Positions 1-7,011 of a stretch of 10,429 nt of DNA are shown piece by piece. The translations under genes were made by a program, and so were the position numbers. Numbering within the stretch: the stretch's first letter is position 1; each line of letters begins with the position of its first letter. The notes below the pieces were generated by a model, which saw nothing but the letters and a program-made list of their open reading frames with translations, had not been told where the DNA came from and ran no database searches. The stretch comes from Fidelibacterota bacterium (lineage in GTDB: Bacteria; Fidelibacterota; Fidelibacteria; Fidelibacterales; Fidelibacteraceae). The stretch is taken from positions 1 to 10,429 of the forward strand of contig JAGLUM010000106.1 in assembly GCA_023134755.1 (NCBI GenBank). Reading direction: 5' to 3'.

Positions 1-1
1 C

Positions 2-697
2 CGTATTTTAGGCCTTCATTATTTTGAATCGGAATATTTCAGACCCTACCAGTTTGTTACACATATGTTTATGCATGGTGGATTAGCTCACCTTTTCTTT
101 AATATGTTTGCTTTATGGATGTTTGGAACTGAACTTGAAAGGCAATGGGGCACCCCATTTTTCCTGAAATTTTATTTTATCTGCGGAGTCGGCGCAGGTA
201 TTTTATCTGCTGTCATTCAACCTGCTTCAACTATTCCCATTATTGGTGCATCCGGAGCCATTTATGGGATTCTTCTGGGCTTTGCCCTTATGTATCCCAA
301 CCGTATTATTTATCTGAATTTCCTTATTCCAATTAAAGTAAAATACTTTGTTATGATATTTGCTGTTATCGAGCTCATTGCTTCTATGGGTGGTGCCGGG
401 ATCCAGGATGGTGTTGCACATATAACACACTTATCCGGGATGCTTTTCGGATATCTCTACTTGCTTTGGAATCAGCATCGCAATAAAAGAGGCCCCGGAA
501 AAAAGATCCCTTTTATATGGAAATCCAAAACGAAGGATTTTACTAAGAAACCACCGCGGGACACACGCAACGCTGAAGAAAAGGAATTGGATGACTTGAT
601 GGACCGCATTGCAGCGAAGGGCTATGAAAGTTTGAATGAGGAAGAAAAAATCCGCTTGCTTGAACTTAGCGGAAAGTACAAGAAAAATAAACAATAG
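2..697 (+). CDS. Rhomboid family intramembrane serine protease (5' end outside window)
   Basis: This is the C-terminal 231 residues of a rhomboid protease, which cleaves transmembrane segments within the inner membrane. The frame is open back to the window edge, and the codons before the first ATG (base 65) already encode conserved family sequence (FRPYQFVTHMFMHGG), so the true start lies upstream. Visible motifs are the HxxxN pair in AHLFFNM (oxyanion-hole/L1 region), the catalytic serine in GASG (codon at 251-253) and the catalytic histidine in VAHITHLSG. By alignment with GlpG AHIAGL the first His, codon 419-421, is the catalytic one. Several hydrophobic segments follow one another, then a charged cytosolic tail of about 75 residues containing GYESLNEEEK. 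Such a tail is common in rhomboids of Bacteroidota and relatives. The substrate cannot be inferred. The 142-base gap to dnaB suggests a separate transcription unit. Confidence 0.93.
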   Translation, partial: RILGLHYFESEYFRPYQFVTHMFMHGGLAHLFFNMFALWMFGTELERQWGTPFFLKFYFICGVGAGILSAVIQPASTIPIIGASGAIYGILLGFALMYPNRIIYLNFLIPIKVKYFVMIFAVIELIASMGGAGIQDGVAHITHLSGMLFGYLYLLWNQHRNKRGPGKKIPFIWKSKTKDFTKKPPRDTRNAEEKELDDLMDRIAAKGYESLNEEEKIRLLELSGKYKKNKQ

Positions 698-710
698 TGC
701 CTGTTTTTTT
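689..710 (+). terminator. Possible weak terminator after the rhomboid gene
   Basis: An AAACA/TGTTT stem (689-693 with 702-706) with an 8-base loop is embedded in an A-tract and a 7-base T run, and it overlaps the rhomboid stop codon. The stem is almost entirely A-T, so it would be unstable. It is listed only because its position and T run fit an intrinsic terminator. Confidence 0.25.
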
Positions 711-727
711 ACACCTATTAATTGCAC

Positions 728-736
728 TTATCCACA
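728..736 (+). promoter_or_regulatory. DnaA box 1 (perfect TTATCCACA)
   Basis: This is an exact match to the 9-base high-affinity DnaA-binding consensus known from Escherichia coli and conserved widely in bacteria. It is the first of two copies in the same orientation, in the intergenic region before the replicative helicase gene. A 9-base word is expected about 0.08 times on both strands of a window this size at equal base composition, so two adjacent copies are unlikely to be chance. DnaA binding itself is inferred. Confidence 0.7.
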
Positions 737-739
737 ATT

Positions 740-748
740 TTATCCACA
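740..748 (+). promoter_or_regulatory. DnaA box 2 (perfect TTATCCACA)
   Basis: This is the second exact TTATCCACA, same orientation, three bases (ATT) after the first. The start-to-start spacing of 12 bases would place two DnaA molecules close to the same helix face. An AT-rich tract follows from 755 to the dnaB ribosome binding site. The pair could autoregulate dnaB transcription through DnaA, or be part of a replication origin or DnaA-titrating site. Confidence 0.7.
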
Positions 749-771
749 CGCAAGTCATTATTAATTATATA

Positions 772-799
772 TTAATCGTATTTTCCTTTCTTTTATAAT
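772..799 (+). promoter_or_regulatory. Candidate dnaB promoter
   Basis: A perfect -10 hexamer TATAAT lies at 794-799. The best -35 candidate at a suitable distance is TTAATC (772-777), which is weak. Transcription would start near 806 and give a leader of about 34 bases before dnaB. The DnaA boxes would then lie roughly 58-78 bases upstream of the start site. A second TATAAT at 819-824 is too close to the ribosome binding site to be useful. If the organism uses a Bacteroidota-type sigma factor, the hexamer criterion may not apply. Confidence 0.4.
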
Positions 800-839
800 T
801 TACTTCAATTAACTTAATTATAATCATTATGAGGACATC

Positions 840-2216
840 ATGACAGATAAACAAGATATAACACGCATCCCCCCACAGTCTATTGATTCTGAAAAAGCAG
901 TATTGGGATCAATGATGCAGGATGATATTGCTGCGAGCCGTTCACTCGAAATGCTTAACGAAGATTGTTTTTATCTGGATGCACATAAGTTCATTTTCCG
1001 AGCAATGATAGATTTATATGCAAAACATAAACCAATTGATCAGTTGTCAGTTGTTGAAAAACTTTCGCAATTGAAACTTATTGATGATGTTGGCGGTGCT
1101 GCTGTTGTTTCTGATCTGATAAATCGTGTTCCTTCGGCGGCCAACATTGAATATTACGCAAATATTGTAAAGGATAAATATGTTTTACGCACTATTATTA
1201 AAACATCCAACGAAATGATCAATAAGGCTTTTTCTGAGGATGATGAACCTGATGTTGTTCTTGATCATGCACAGCAGATAATATTCCAGTTACGGGAAAA
1301 CAGTGCGACACAGGATTTTATTGATATAAAAAATATCCTGCATCCCGCAGTGGAACATATTGAAAATTTATCACAGCATCATGGTGATATTGTGGGTGTT
1401 CCCACCGGCTTTAAAAAATTTGACAGTATTACCAACGGATTCCAAAATTCTGATTTGGTTGTTATTGCAGGACGGCCCTCAATGGGGAAAACTGCTTTGG
1501 CTCTTTCCATGCTGCGCAATATGTCTATTGATCATGATGTCCATGTTGGGTTTTTCTCCCTTGAGATGTCTCAAGAAGGTATTGCTATGCGTTTATTAAG
1601 TATGGAAAGCGGGATAGATCATCAAAAACTACGCCGCGGAAAAATTCCAACAAATCTTTGGCAGAACCTGATAGCAGCCGCAGCAAAAATTAACGATGCC
1701 AACATCCATTTTGATTTTTCACCAAATTTAAATGTTCTTGATATGCGCAGCCGGGCACGCAGATTAAAAAGCCGCTTAGGAAAACTGGATATCCTCTTTG
1801 TGGATTACATGCAGATCGCGCATGCAACCATCGGACGCAATGACAACAGACAGCATGAAGTTGCTATGATCAGTCAGCAGTTGAAAGCTCTTGCAAAGGA
1901 AATGAATATTCCTGTTATTGCACTATCGCAGTTAAGCCGTGCGCCTGAACAACGTGGCGGTGACAGCAGGCCAAAGCTATCCGATTTACGTGATTCCGGA
2001 GCTATTGAGCAAGATGCTGATTTAGTAATATTTATTCACCGGCCGCATTATTATTCTAAACAGCAGGATGATGAAGGCAAGGGGGAAATTATTATTGCAA
2101 AACACCGGAACGGCCCCACCGGACTGGTTCACCTTACATTCCGGGATAATATTGTCCGCTTTTTTGATGCACCATTTGGTACATACGCCGAAGAAGCGGA
2201 AGAGAAAGCTTTTTAA
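840..2216 (+). CDS. dnaB: Replicative DNA helicase DnaB
   Basis: Hexameric 5'-3' helicase that unwinds the replication fork and recruits DnaG primase. At 458 residues it has normal family length and no intein. The N-terminal DnaB_N domain spans about 12-115 (SIDSEKAVLGSMM). The RecA-like motor domain follows from about 180, with Walker A GRPSMGKT at 211-218, the catalytic Glu in FFSLEM (242), Walker B LDILFVDYMQ (Asp322), the sensor ALSQLSR (361-367), SDLRDSGAIEQDAD (381-394) and the KHRNGPTG segment (421-428) that carries the arginine finger. The ATG is supported by GAGG at 831-834, five bases upstream. The gene is first in a long co-directional train and rel begins six bases after its stop. 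All key residues are present. Confidence 0.98.
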   Translation: MTDKQDITRIPPQSIDSEKAVLGSMMQDDIAASRSLEMLNEDCFYLDAHKFIFRAMIDLYAKHKPIDQLSVVEKLSQLKLIDDVGGAAVVSDLINRVPSAANIEYYANIVKDKYVLRTIIKTSNEMINKAFSEDDEPDVVLDHAQQIIFQLRENSATQDFIDIKNILHPAVEHIENLSQHHGDIVGVPTGFKKFDSITNGFQNSDLVVIAGRPSMGKTALALSMLRNMSIDHDVHVGFFSLEMSQEGIAMRLLSMESGIDHQKLRRGKIPTNLWQNLIAAAAKINDANIHFDFSPNLNVLDMRSRARRLKSRLGKLDILFVDYMQIAHATIGRNDNRQHEVAMISQQLKALAKEMNIPVIALSQLSRAPEQRGGDSRPKLSDLRDSGAIEQDADLVIFIHRPHYYSKQQDDEGKGEIIIAKHRNGPTGLVHLTFRDNIVRFFDAPFGTYAEEAEEKAF

Positions 2217-2222
2217 TACATT

Positions 2223-4370
2223 ATGAACCAAATACTTCCAAAAAAATTTCCCAAGCAATTTGAGAAATTATTAGACATCATTAAAACCTATAACAGCAAC
2301 TATGAGGTGGATTTAGCGCTATTGTGGAAAGCATATAAATTCTCAAAAGAAGCACATAAAGATCAGTATCGTCAATCGGGTGAACCGTATTTCCAACATC
2401 TCTATCATACCGCATTCATTTTGGCCGAATTAAACATGGATACCGCAACTATTTGTGCGGGGTTTCTGCATGATATTCTTGAAGATACCAATATATCTGA
2501 AGAAGTTGTCAGCAATGAATTTTCACCTCAAATTGTGCAATTTGTCAAAGGCGTTACCAAAATCAGCGGTATTAAATTTCAAAGTGAGCAGCAGGAGCAG
2601 GCTCAAAATTTTCGTAAGATGCTACTAAGCGTTGCTGATGATATCCGCGTTATTATTATTAAGTTTGCTGACCGCATCCACAATATGCGCACTCTTGATG
2701 CACTACCGGAAAAAAAACGCAGGCGCATTGCGCTGGAAACCCGGGATGTCTATGCCCCTCTCGCACACCGTTTGGGGATGTACCGTATCAAAATGGAAAT
2801 GGAAGATCTGGCACTGAAGCATCTTGAACCAAGGATATACAAAGAACTAAATCAAAAAATAACTGACCATAAAAAACGTTCTCAGAATGATATTGATGAC
2901 TTTATTCATCTTATAAATACCTATCTTAAAGAGGAAAATATCGAAGCGGATGTCTTTGGACGTATAAAAAACTTCTATTCCATATATAATAAAATGATCC
3001 GGCAAGATCGTCCGCTGGAAGAAATCTTTGATATATTGGCTATCCGGATCATTGTTAATTCCGTTACGCACTGCTATTCGGTCCTGGGTATTGTTCACCA
3101 AAATTTTACCCCCATAACCGAGCGCTTCAGAGATTTTATTGCTACCCCAAAATCGAATGGTTATCAGTCGGTACATACTACTGTTATCGGTCCGAAAGGT
3201 ATTCCCATTGAAATTCAAATCCGTACTGAAGAAATGAATAAAACGGCAGAGGTCGGCATTGCCGCGCACTGGAAATACAAGGAACCCGGGAAAACAGATG
3301 AACTGGATCACCATATTCACTGGTTGCGGGAGTTAGTTGATATTTTAAAGAATGATACCAAGGATGATGAAGAATTTCTTGAAACACTAAAAATTGATCT
3401 ATTTCACGATGAAATTTTCGTTTTTACTCCAAAGGGGGATTTGATCAAATTACCGATCAATTCAACTGCTTTGGATTTTGCGTTTGCGGTACATACAGAG
3501 GTTGGATATCGCTGTATCGGGGCGAAGGTAAACGATAAAATTGTGTCTCTGAATTCAAGATTATCCAGTGGCGACCGTATAGAAATTATTACATCTAATA
3601 ATTATAATGTCAGTTATAACTGGTTACGTTTTGTTGCTACGAACCGCGCAAAACACCGGATCAGAAAGTGGCTGCAGCGTCATGAATTTGAACAAAGTAT
3701 TAAATTGGGTGAAGAAATGCTTGAACTGGGAATGCGCAAAGCAAAACTCAGTGCAAAAATAAAGGATGTAAAAAACAGGTATAGTGAGTTTGGATATGAA
3801 ACCATTAACTTATTTTATCAGGCGATTACCAAGAGTGAGCTGACCGTAAAACATATCATTAATGAATTTTATCATAAAAAAGAAAAGGAACAAACGGAGG
3901 AGCAGATTCCACAATTCCGCCAGTATCGTTCAACCAACGGCATCAGTGTCAGCGGATATGAAAATATGCTGGTTCAGCTTGCCAAATGCTGCAACCCAAT
4001 TCCGGGCGATGAAATTATGGGTTTTATTACTCGCGGACGCGGTATTACGGTGCATCGATATGATTGCCCGAATATTCCAAATCTTGAAGAGGAAAAGGAT
4101 CGTTTTATTGATGTCAAGTGGAGTGTGAAAGCCGGCCGTACCTTTGTTACCCGAATCAATATTATCTGTGAAGACCGGCCGAATCTCGTTTATGATATAT
4201 CGCAAGTTATTCACGATTTACATACAAATATGCTAAATATTAACTTCTCCACAGAAGGAAAGTTAGGCCGGGGGCAGGTTGCAATTATGGTTGAGAGTTT
4301 AAAACACGCTGAACGCATTATCGTAAAATTAAAAAATATCCCCGGTATATTGACAATTGACAGAATATAA
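2223..4370 (+). CDS. rel: Bifunctional (p)ppGpp synthetase/hydrolase, RelA/SpoT (Rel) family
   Basis: Makes and degrades the stringent-response alarmone (p)ppGpp. At 715 residues it has the full long-RSH architecture. The HD hydrolase domain spans about 30-190 with metal and catalytic residues intact: His59, HD at 83-84 and ED at 87-88 (FLHDILEDT), Asp150 and Asn154 (DRIHNM). The synthetase domain spans about 240-355 (FDILAIRI, PKSNGYQSVHTT, EIQIRTEEM, GIAAHWKYKE). The motif at 301-304 is RFRD. Its basic character matches the RxKD form of bifunctional Rel enzymes rather than the acidic ExDD of mono-functional RelA. A TGS domain (about 395-458), a helical region, the conserved-cysteine region AKCCNPIPGDEI (587-598) and a C-terminal ACT domain (about 642-715) follow. 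Both activities are therefore predicted. It begins six bases after dnaB with no clear Shine-Dalgarno, which suggests translational coupling. Confidence 0.97.
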   Translation: MNQILPKKFPKQFEKLLDIIKTYNSNYEVDLALLWKAYKFSKEAHKDQYRQSGEPYFQHLYHTAFILAELNMDTATICAGFLHDILEDTNISEEVVSNEFSPQIVQFVKGVTKISGIKFQSEQQEQAQNFRKMLLSVADDIRVIIIKFADRIHNMRTLDALPEKKRRRIALETRDVYAPLAHRLGMYRIKMEMEDLALKHLEPRIYKELNQKITDHKKRSQNDIDDFIHLINTYLKEENIEADVFGRIKNFYSIYNKMIRQDRPLEEIFDILAIRIIVNSVTHCYSVLGIVHQNFTPITERFRDFIATPKSNGYQSVHTTVIGPKGIPIEIQIRTEEMNKTAEVGIAAHWKYKEPGKTDELDHHIHWLRELVDILKNDTKDDEEFLETLKIDLFHDEIFVFTPKGDLIKLPINSTALDFAFAVHTEVGYRCIGAKVNDKIVSLNSRLSSGDRIEIITSNNYNVSYNWLRFVATNRAKHRIRKWLQRHEFEQSIKLGEEMLELGMRKAKLSAKIKDVKNRYSEFGYETINLFYQAITKSELTVKHIINEFYHKKEKEQTEEQIPQFRQYRSTNGISVSGYENMLVQLAKCCNPIPGDEIMGFITRGRGITVHRYDCPNIPNLEEEKDRFIDVKWSVKAGRTFVTRINIICEDRPNLVYDISQVIHDLHTNMLNINFSTEGKLGRGQVAIMVESLKHAERIIVKLKNIPGILTIDRI

Positions 4371-4373
4371 TTT

Positions 4374-4377
4374 GGAG
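4374..4377 (+). promoter_or_regulatory. Ribosome binding site deciding the HU-family start
   Basis: GGAG lies six bases before the ATG at 4384. A TTG further upstream (4357) in the same frame would extend the protein by nine residues inside the rel gene, but it has no such site, so the ATG is preferred. Confidence 0.75.
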
Positions 4378-4383
4378 AATACA

Positions 4384-4701
4384 ATGGAAAAGAAAACATT
4401 CACCAAAAAAGATGTAGCTAAGCACATTAGAAAACGCTCAGGCTTACGTATTTATGAATGTGAACAGTATATGGATGAAATTTTTGCATCCATATTAGAT
4501 TTATTAATGGATGATTCTGCAGACCGGGTTCGTATTGAAATACGCAATTTTGGCGTTTTAGAGGTAAAAAATTCCAAGGCAAAACCCCAAGCCCGCAATC
4601 CTAAAACCAATGAAGTCATTTATGTGCCTGCCCGCAAAAAAGTTCATTTTAAAGCCGGAAAGATCCTAAAAGCATATTTATCACAATCACGTGAAAAATG
4701 A
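4384..4701 (+). CDS. HU/IHF-family DNA-binding protein
   Basis: Small dimeric nucleoid protein that bends DNA. The 105 residues contain an N-terminal helical dimerisation region (about 5-45), the beta-saddle turn RNFGVLEV (54-61) and the flexible DNA-binding arm with ARNPKTNEV (70-78). Pro73 of RNP is the residue that intercalates into DNA in characterised HU/IHF proteins. The C-terminal helix contains AGKILKAYL. The usual GFG turn reads NFG here. The protein is about 10-15 residues longer than typical HU because of a basic start (MEKKTFTKKD) and tail (SQSREK). It begins 13 bases after rel and ends at, or just before, ruvX. Which subtype (HU, IHF-like or a divergent paralogue) cannot be decided from this window. 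Confidence 0.93.
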   Translation: MEKKTFTKKDVAKHIRKRSGLRIYECEQYMDEIFASILDLLMDDSADRVRIEIRNFGVLEVKNSKAKPQARNPKTNEVIYVPARKKVHFKAGKILKAYLSQSREK

Positions 4702-4709
4702 GAGTTACC

Positions 4710-5129
4710 ATGAATCGGATCCTTTCAGTTGATTATGGTAATCGGCGGATCGGACTTGCCCTGTCTGATCCCCTAAATATTATCGCAACACCTTTAGATA
4801 CCTTGGTTATTTCATCCATGGAGGATGGTATAAGACAGCTTATTGAGCTATATCAACAATATCCCCTGAAAGCTATTGTGATGGGATATCCCATTGGAAA
4901 TTCCGGTAATAAAACAGAGCAAACCCGAATTGTAGACAAGATTATTGAAGCTTTGGAATCGGCAGTGGATATTCCAATAATAAAATGGGATGAACGCTAT
5001 ACCAGTGTTGAAGCCCATAGTATCCTAAAAATACAGGGCATAAAGACTAGAAACAACAAAGGGATAGTAGATCAATTAGCTGCACGCATTATGCTGCAGG
5101 AATACCTTGATTCCCAAAATACACTATGA
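4710..5129 (+). CDS. ruvX: RuvX/YqgF family RNase H-fold nuclease
   Basis: YqgF/RuvX proteins are RNase H-fold enzymes implicated in 16S rRNA 5' maturation and Holliday junction resolution. Motifs are the first catalytic Asp in ILSVDYGNRRIGLALSD, the VMGYPIGNSG loop, the acidic residue in WDERYTS, and the C-terminal Asp in GIVDQLAARIMLQEYL. The start at 4710 (139 residues) is preferred: GAG at 4702-4704 is five bases upstream and MNRILSVDYG matches the usual N-terminus. An ATG at 4698 in the same frame would add four residues and overlap the HU stop by four bases, but it lacks a Shine-Dalgarno. The gene overlaps lnt by four bases (ATGA at 5126-5129), indicating translational coupling. Confidence 0.93.
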   Translation: MNRILSVDYGNRRIGLALSDPLNIIATPLDTLVISSMEDGIRQLIELYQQYPLKAIVMGYPIGNSGNKTEQTRIVDKIIEALESAVDIPIIKWDERYTSVEAHSILKIQGIKTRNNKGIVDQLAARIMLQEYLDSQNTL

Positions 5130-6631
5130 AATTAAACTGGAAATATATTGCGCTTTTATTTTTATCTGCAGCTGTAATGGAGTTTGCATTTGCACCATTT
5201 AATCAATTTTATACTGCCTTTTTTTCCTTATTACCCTTTCTCTATGTACTTGAAAAAACAAAAAACGGGTTTTTAGCCGGTATGATATGGGGTATTTTCT
5301 ATTCCATATTTTCCATTCACTGGCTGGCACTAAATACCGGAACGTATTGGTGGTTGGCAAGCTTTTCAATGCTATTAGGTGCTGTATTTCTAGCATTAAA
5401 TTATGCTGTTATCGGCTGGATATTCAAAATAATCCAGCGAAAACATACCTTGCTGGCATTTTCTCTCTTTCCTTTTATCTGGGTAACTGTAGAATTTTTG
5501 CGTTCTTTTGGTATCCTGGGTTTTCCATGGCTCTGCATCGGTCACTCACAAGCATACAATACCCTGTATATTCAGCAGTCAGATATTGGCGGAGTTTATA
5601 CTGTCTCTCTAATGTTGCTTATTACAAACGTATTTCTTTACCTGTTGATAAAAACATTCTCAAAAAAACGGTTTGTTGCTCTTATCGCCATTGTCCTTAT
5701 CCCTTTTTTATACGGTATAATTATGGTAAATACGGATATGCAATCTGAAAATTCCCTGCATTTTCGTGTTGTGCAACCTAATATCGGTGCAAAAGAGAAG
5801 TGGGTTCCGAAAAACCGTATTCCCATTGTTAATAAATTGGATTCCTTAAGCCGCATTGAAACAGAGTATGCTCCGGATGTTATCGTGTGGCCAGAAACAG
5901 CAGTCCCCTATTATCTCCGATCATCCCATTATTTCATTCATCTGCTTAACCGCTGTGCGCGTGATATGCAGAGTACCTTGATTACCGGAGCGCTTGATTA
6001 TTTTTACAGAGACTCCTTAGCGTGGTTTGAGAGTACAAACAGTATTTTTATTTTTGAACCGGAAAATACTATTTATGAAAATATTATTTATGATAAAATT
6101 CATCTTGTACCATTTGGTGAATTTACACCCGCTAAAAAATGGTTTTCATGGCTGAATAATATGGAATACGGACAAAGTGATTTTTCCACACGCAACACTA
6201 CGCACATAATGCGCATGACCGCGGACAGCATAGCATTTACCCCGATGATATGTTATGATTCCGTCTTTCCACATACAGTTCGCCGCTCTGTTGTACAGGG
6301 TAGTAAGTACAATATATTAATTACAAATGATATTTGGTTCGGACGCTCTATGGGACCTCATCAGCATGCTGCAATATCTGTTGTACGAGCTGTTGAAACA
6401 CGTCGTCCCTTAATTCGTGCCGCAAATGCCGGTATATCCATGTTTATCGAGGAAAAAGGACGTGTACTGCATTCTATCCCGCTTTATACAACGGGAATAA
6501 TTGATGAAACACTTGCTGCAGGCAGTTATACATCTCTTTATGTCAAAACGGGAAATCTGTTCAGTATCATTGTTTCCATTATCGCATTATTTGGATTTCT
6601 GTTATCATTATGGATAAAACAAGAAAAATAG
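5126..6631 (+). CDS. lnt: Apolipoprotein N-acyltransferase Lnt
   Basis: Inner-membrane enzyme that adds the third acyl chain to the N-terminal cysteine of lipoproteins, allowing Lol-dependent sorting to the outer membrane. The 501 residues start with about seven membrane segments (roughly 5-200), continue with a periplasmic nitrilase-like (CN_hydrolase) domain (about 213-460), and end in a C-terminal membrane helix (about 478-497). The catalytic triad is visible: Glu257 in VVWPETAVP, Lys324 in YDKIHLVPFGEF and Cys376 in PMICYDSVFP. By family comparison these match Glu267, Lys335 and Cys387 of the E. coli enzyme. Glu332 (PFGEF) and Trp226 (EKWVP) also appear conserved. The residue after Cys-Tyr is Asp378, where E. 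coli has Glu389; this is a conservative change. It overlaps ruvX by 4 bases and the next gene by 22. Confidence 0.96.
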   Translation: MKLNWKYIALLFLSAAVMEFAFAPFNQFYTAFFSLLPFLYVLEKTKNGFLAGMIWGIFYSIFSIHWLALNTGTYWWLASFSMLLGAVFLALNYAVIGWIFKIIQRKHTLLAFSLFPFIWVTVEFLRSFGILGFPWLCIGHSQAYNTLYIQQSDIGGVYTVSLMLLITNVFLYLLIKTFSKKRFVALIAIVLIPFLYGIIMVNTDMQSENSLHFRVVQPNIGAKEKWVPKNRIPIVNKLDSLSRIETEYAPDVIVWPETAVPYYLRSSHYFIHLLNRCARDMQSTLITGALDYFYRDSLAWFESTNSIFIFEPENTIYENIIYDKIHLVPFGEFTPAKKWFSWLNNMEYGQSDFSTRNTTHIMRMTADSIAFTPMICYDSVFPHTVRRSVVQGSKYNILITNDIWFGRSMGPHQHAAISVVRAVETRRPLIRAANAGISMFIEEKGRVLHSIPLYTTGIIDETLAAGSYTSLYVKTGNLFSIIVSIIALFGFLLSLWIKQEK

Positions 6632-6999
6632 TCTTTTTTATTCTGCTATTCTCAATCTGTATTTTTGCAGCTGATGATATTAGTAAAACGGTATATTTCC
6701 GCCCTGATACCCCTCATCTCCTGAAAATTTCAGATATTCTGGAGAAACACAGCTACAGCATAAGTCCCGATTCCCTGTCTGCCCAATACCGGGGTGAATT
6801 GTTTTTTTATTATGAAAACGACTCCATCCGCTGTGAAATTCAACTCAGCAAGCCTCAAACCGTTTCTTTTATCCTGGATTCATTTATGACGGAACCTGTC
6901 TCGGCTAAAGACGTAAGACAATCACTGAAAAAATTCTCTATTTGGTTGTTGATTTTAAATGCGATAACAACGATATTATTTTTTGCTAGAACAACGTAA
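6610..6999 (+). CDS. Small exported membrane protein of unknown function
   Basis: I do not recognise this 129-residue protein. It begins with a basic stretch (MDKTRK) and a hydrophobic segment ending in CIFA, consistent with a Sec signal peptide cleaved before ADD (about residue 20/21). A hydrophilic domain of about 85 residues rich in aromatic and charged residues follows (TVYFRPDTPH, GELFFYYENDS). A C-terminal hydrophobic helix (about 109-125) ends in ARTT. The expected topology is an extracytoplasmic domain anchored at its C-terminus. The start lies 22 bases inside lnt without a clear Shine-Dalgarno, so translation probably depends on lnt. Support for a real gene is the signal peptide, base use like its neighbours, and filling the gap to the next gene (12 bases). 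A role in the envelope is inferred only from location. Confidence 0.72.
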   Translation: MDKTRKIVFFILLFSICIFAADDISKTVYFRPDTPHLLKISDILEKHSYSISPDSLSAQYRGELFFYYENDSIRCEIQLSKPQTVSFILDSFMTEPVSAKDVRQSLKKFSIWLLILNAITTILFFARTT

Positions 7000-7011
7000 A
7001 AAAGGATTACA

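Noticed and set aside
431..727. Minus-strand open frame opposite the rhomboid tail
   Set aside because: It is antisense to a real gene and covers the DnaA box region only by its start. No domain or ribosome binding site is visible.
696..728. AGTGC (696-700) and GCACT (724-728) inverted repeat
   Set aside because: The arms are only five bases with a loop of over 20 bases, and there is no T run after the right arm. It does not look like a terminator or operator.
2847..3320. 157-codon minus-strand open frame within rel
   Set aside because: It is antisense to the strongly conserved synthetase domain, with no recognisable domain or start signal. It is a shadow of the coding strand.
4240..4252. 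TTCTCCACA, a one-mismatch DnaA box inside rel
   Set aside because: It is single, imperfect and within conserved coding sequence, so it is expected by chance.
4357..4383. Upstream TTG start extending the HU-family protein by nine residues
   Set aside because: It lies inside the rel gene with no ribosome binding site, and the ATG at 4384 has GGAG at ideal spacing and gives the expected N-terminus.
5287..5748. 153-codon plus-strand open frame within lnt
   Set aside because: It is an alternative frame of the Lnt membrane region, and its Cys/Tyr/Ser-rich composition is typical of a shadow frame.
6182..6190. TTTTCCACA, a one-mismatch DnaA box inside lnt
   Set aside because: It is isolated and inside a coding region, with no cluster around it.
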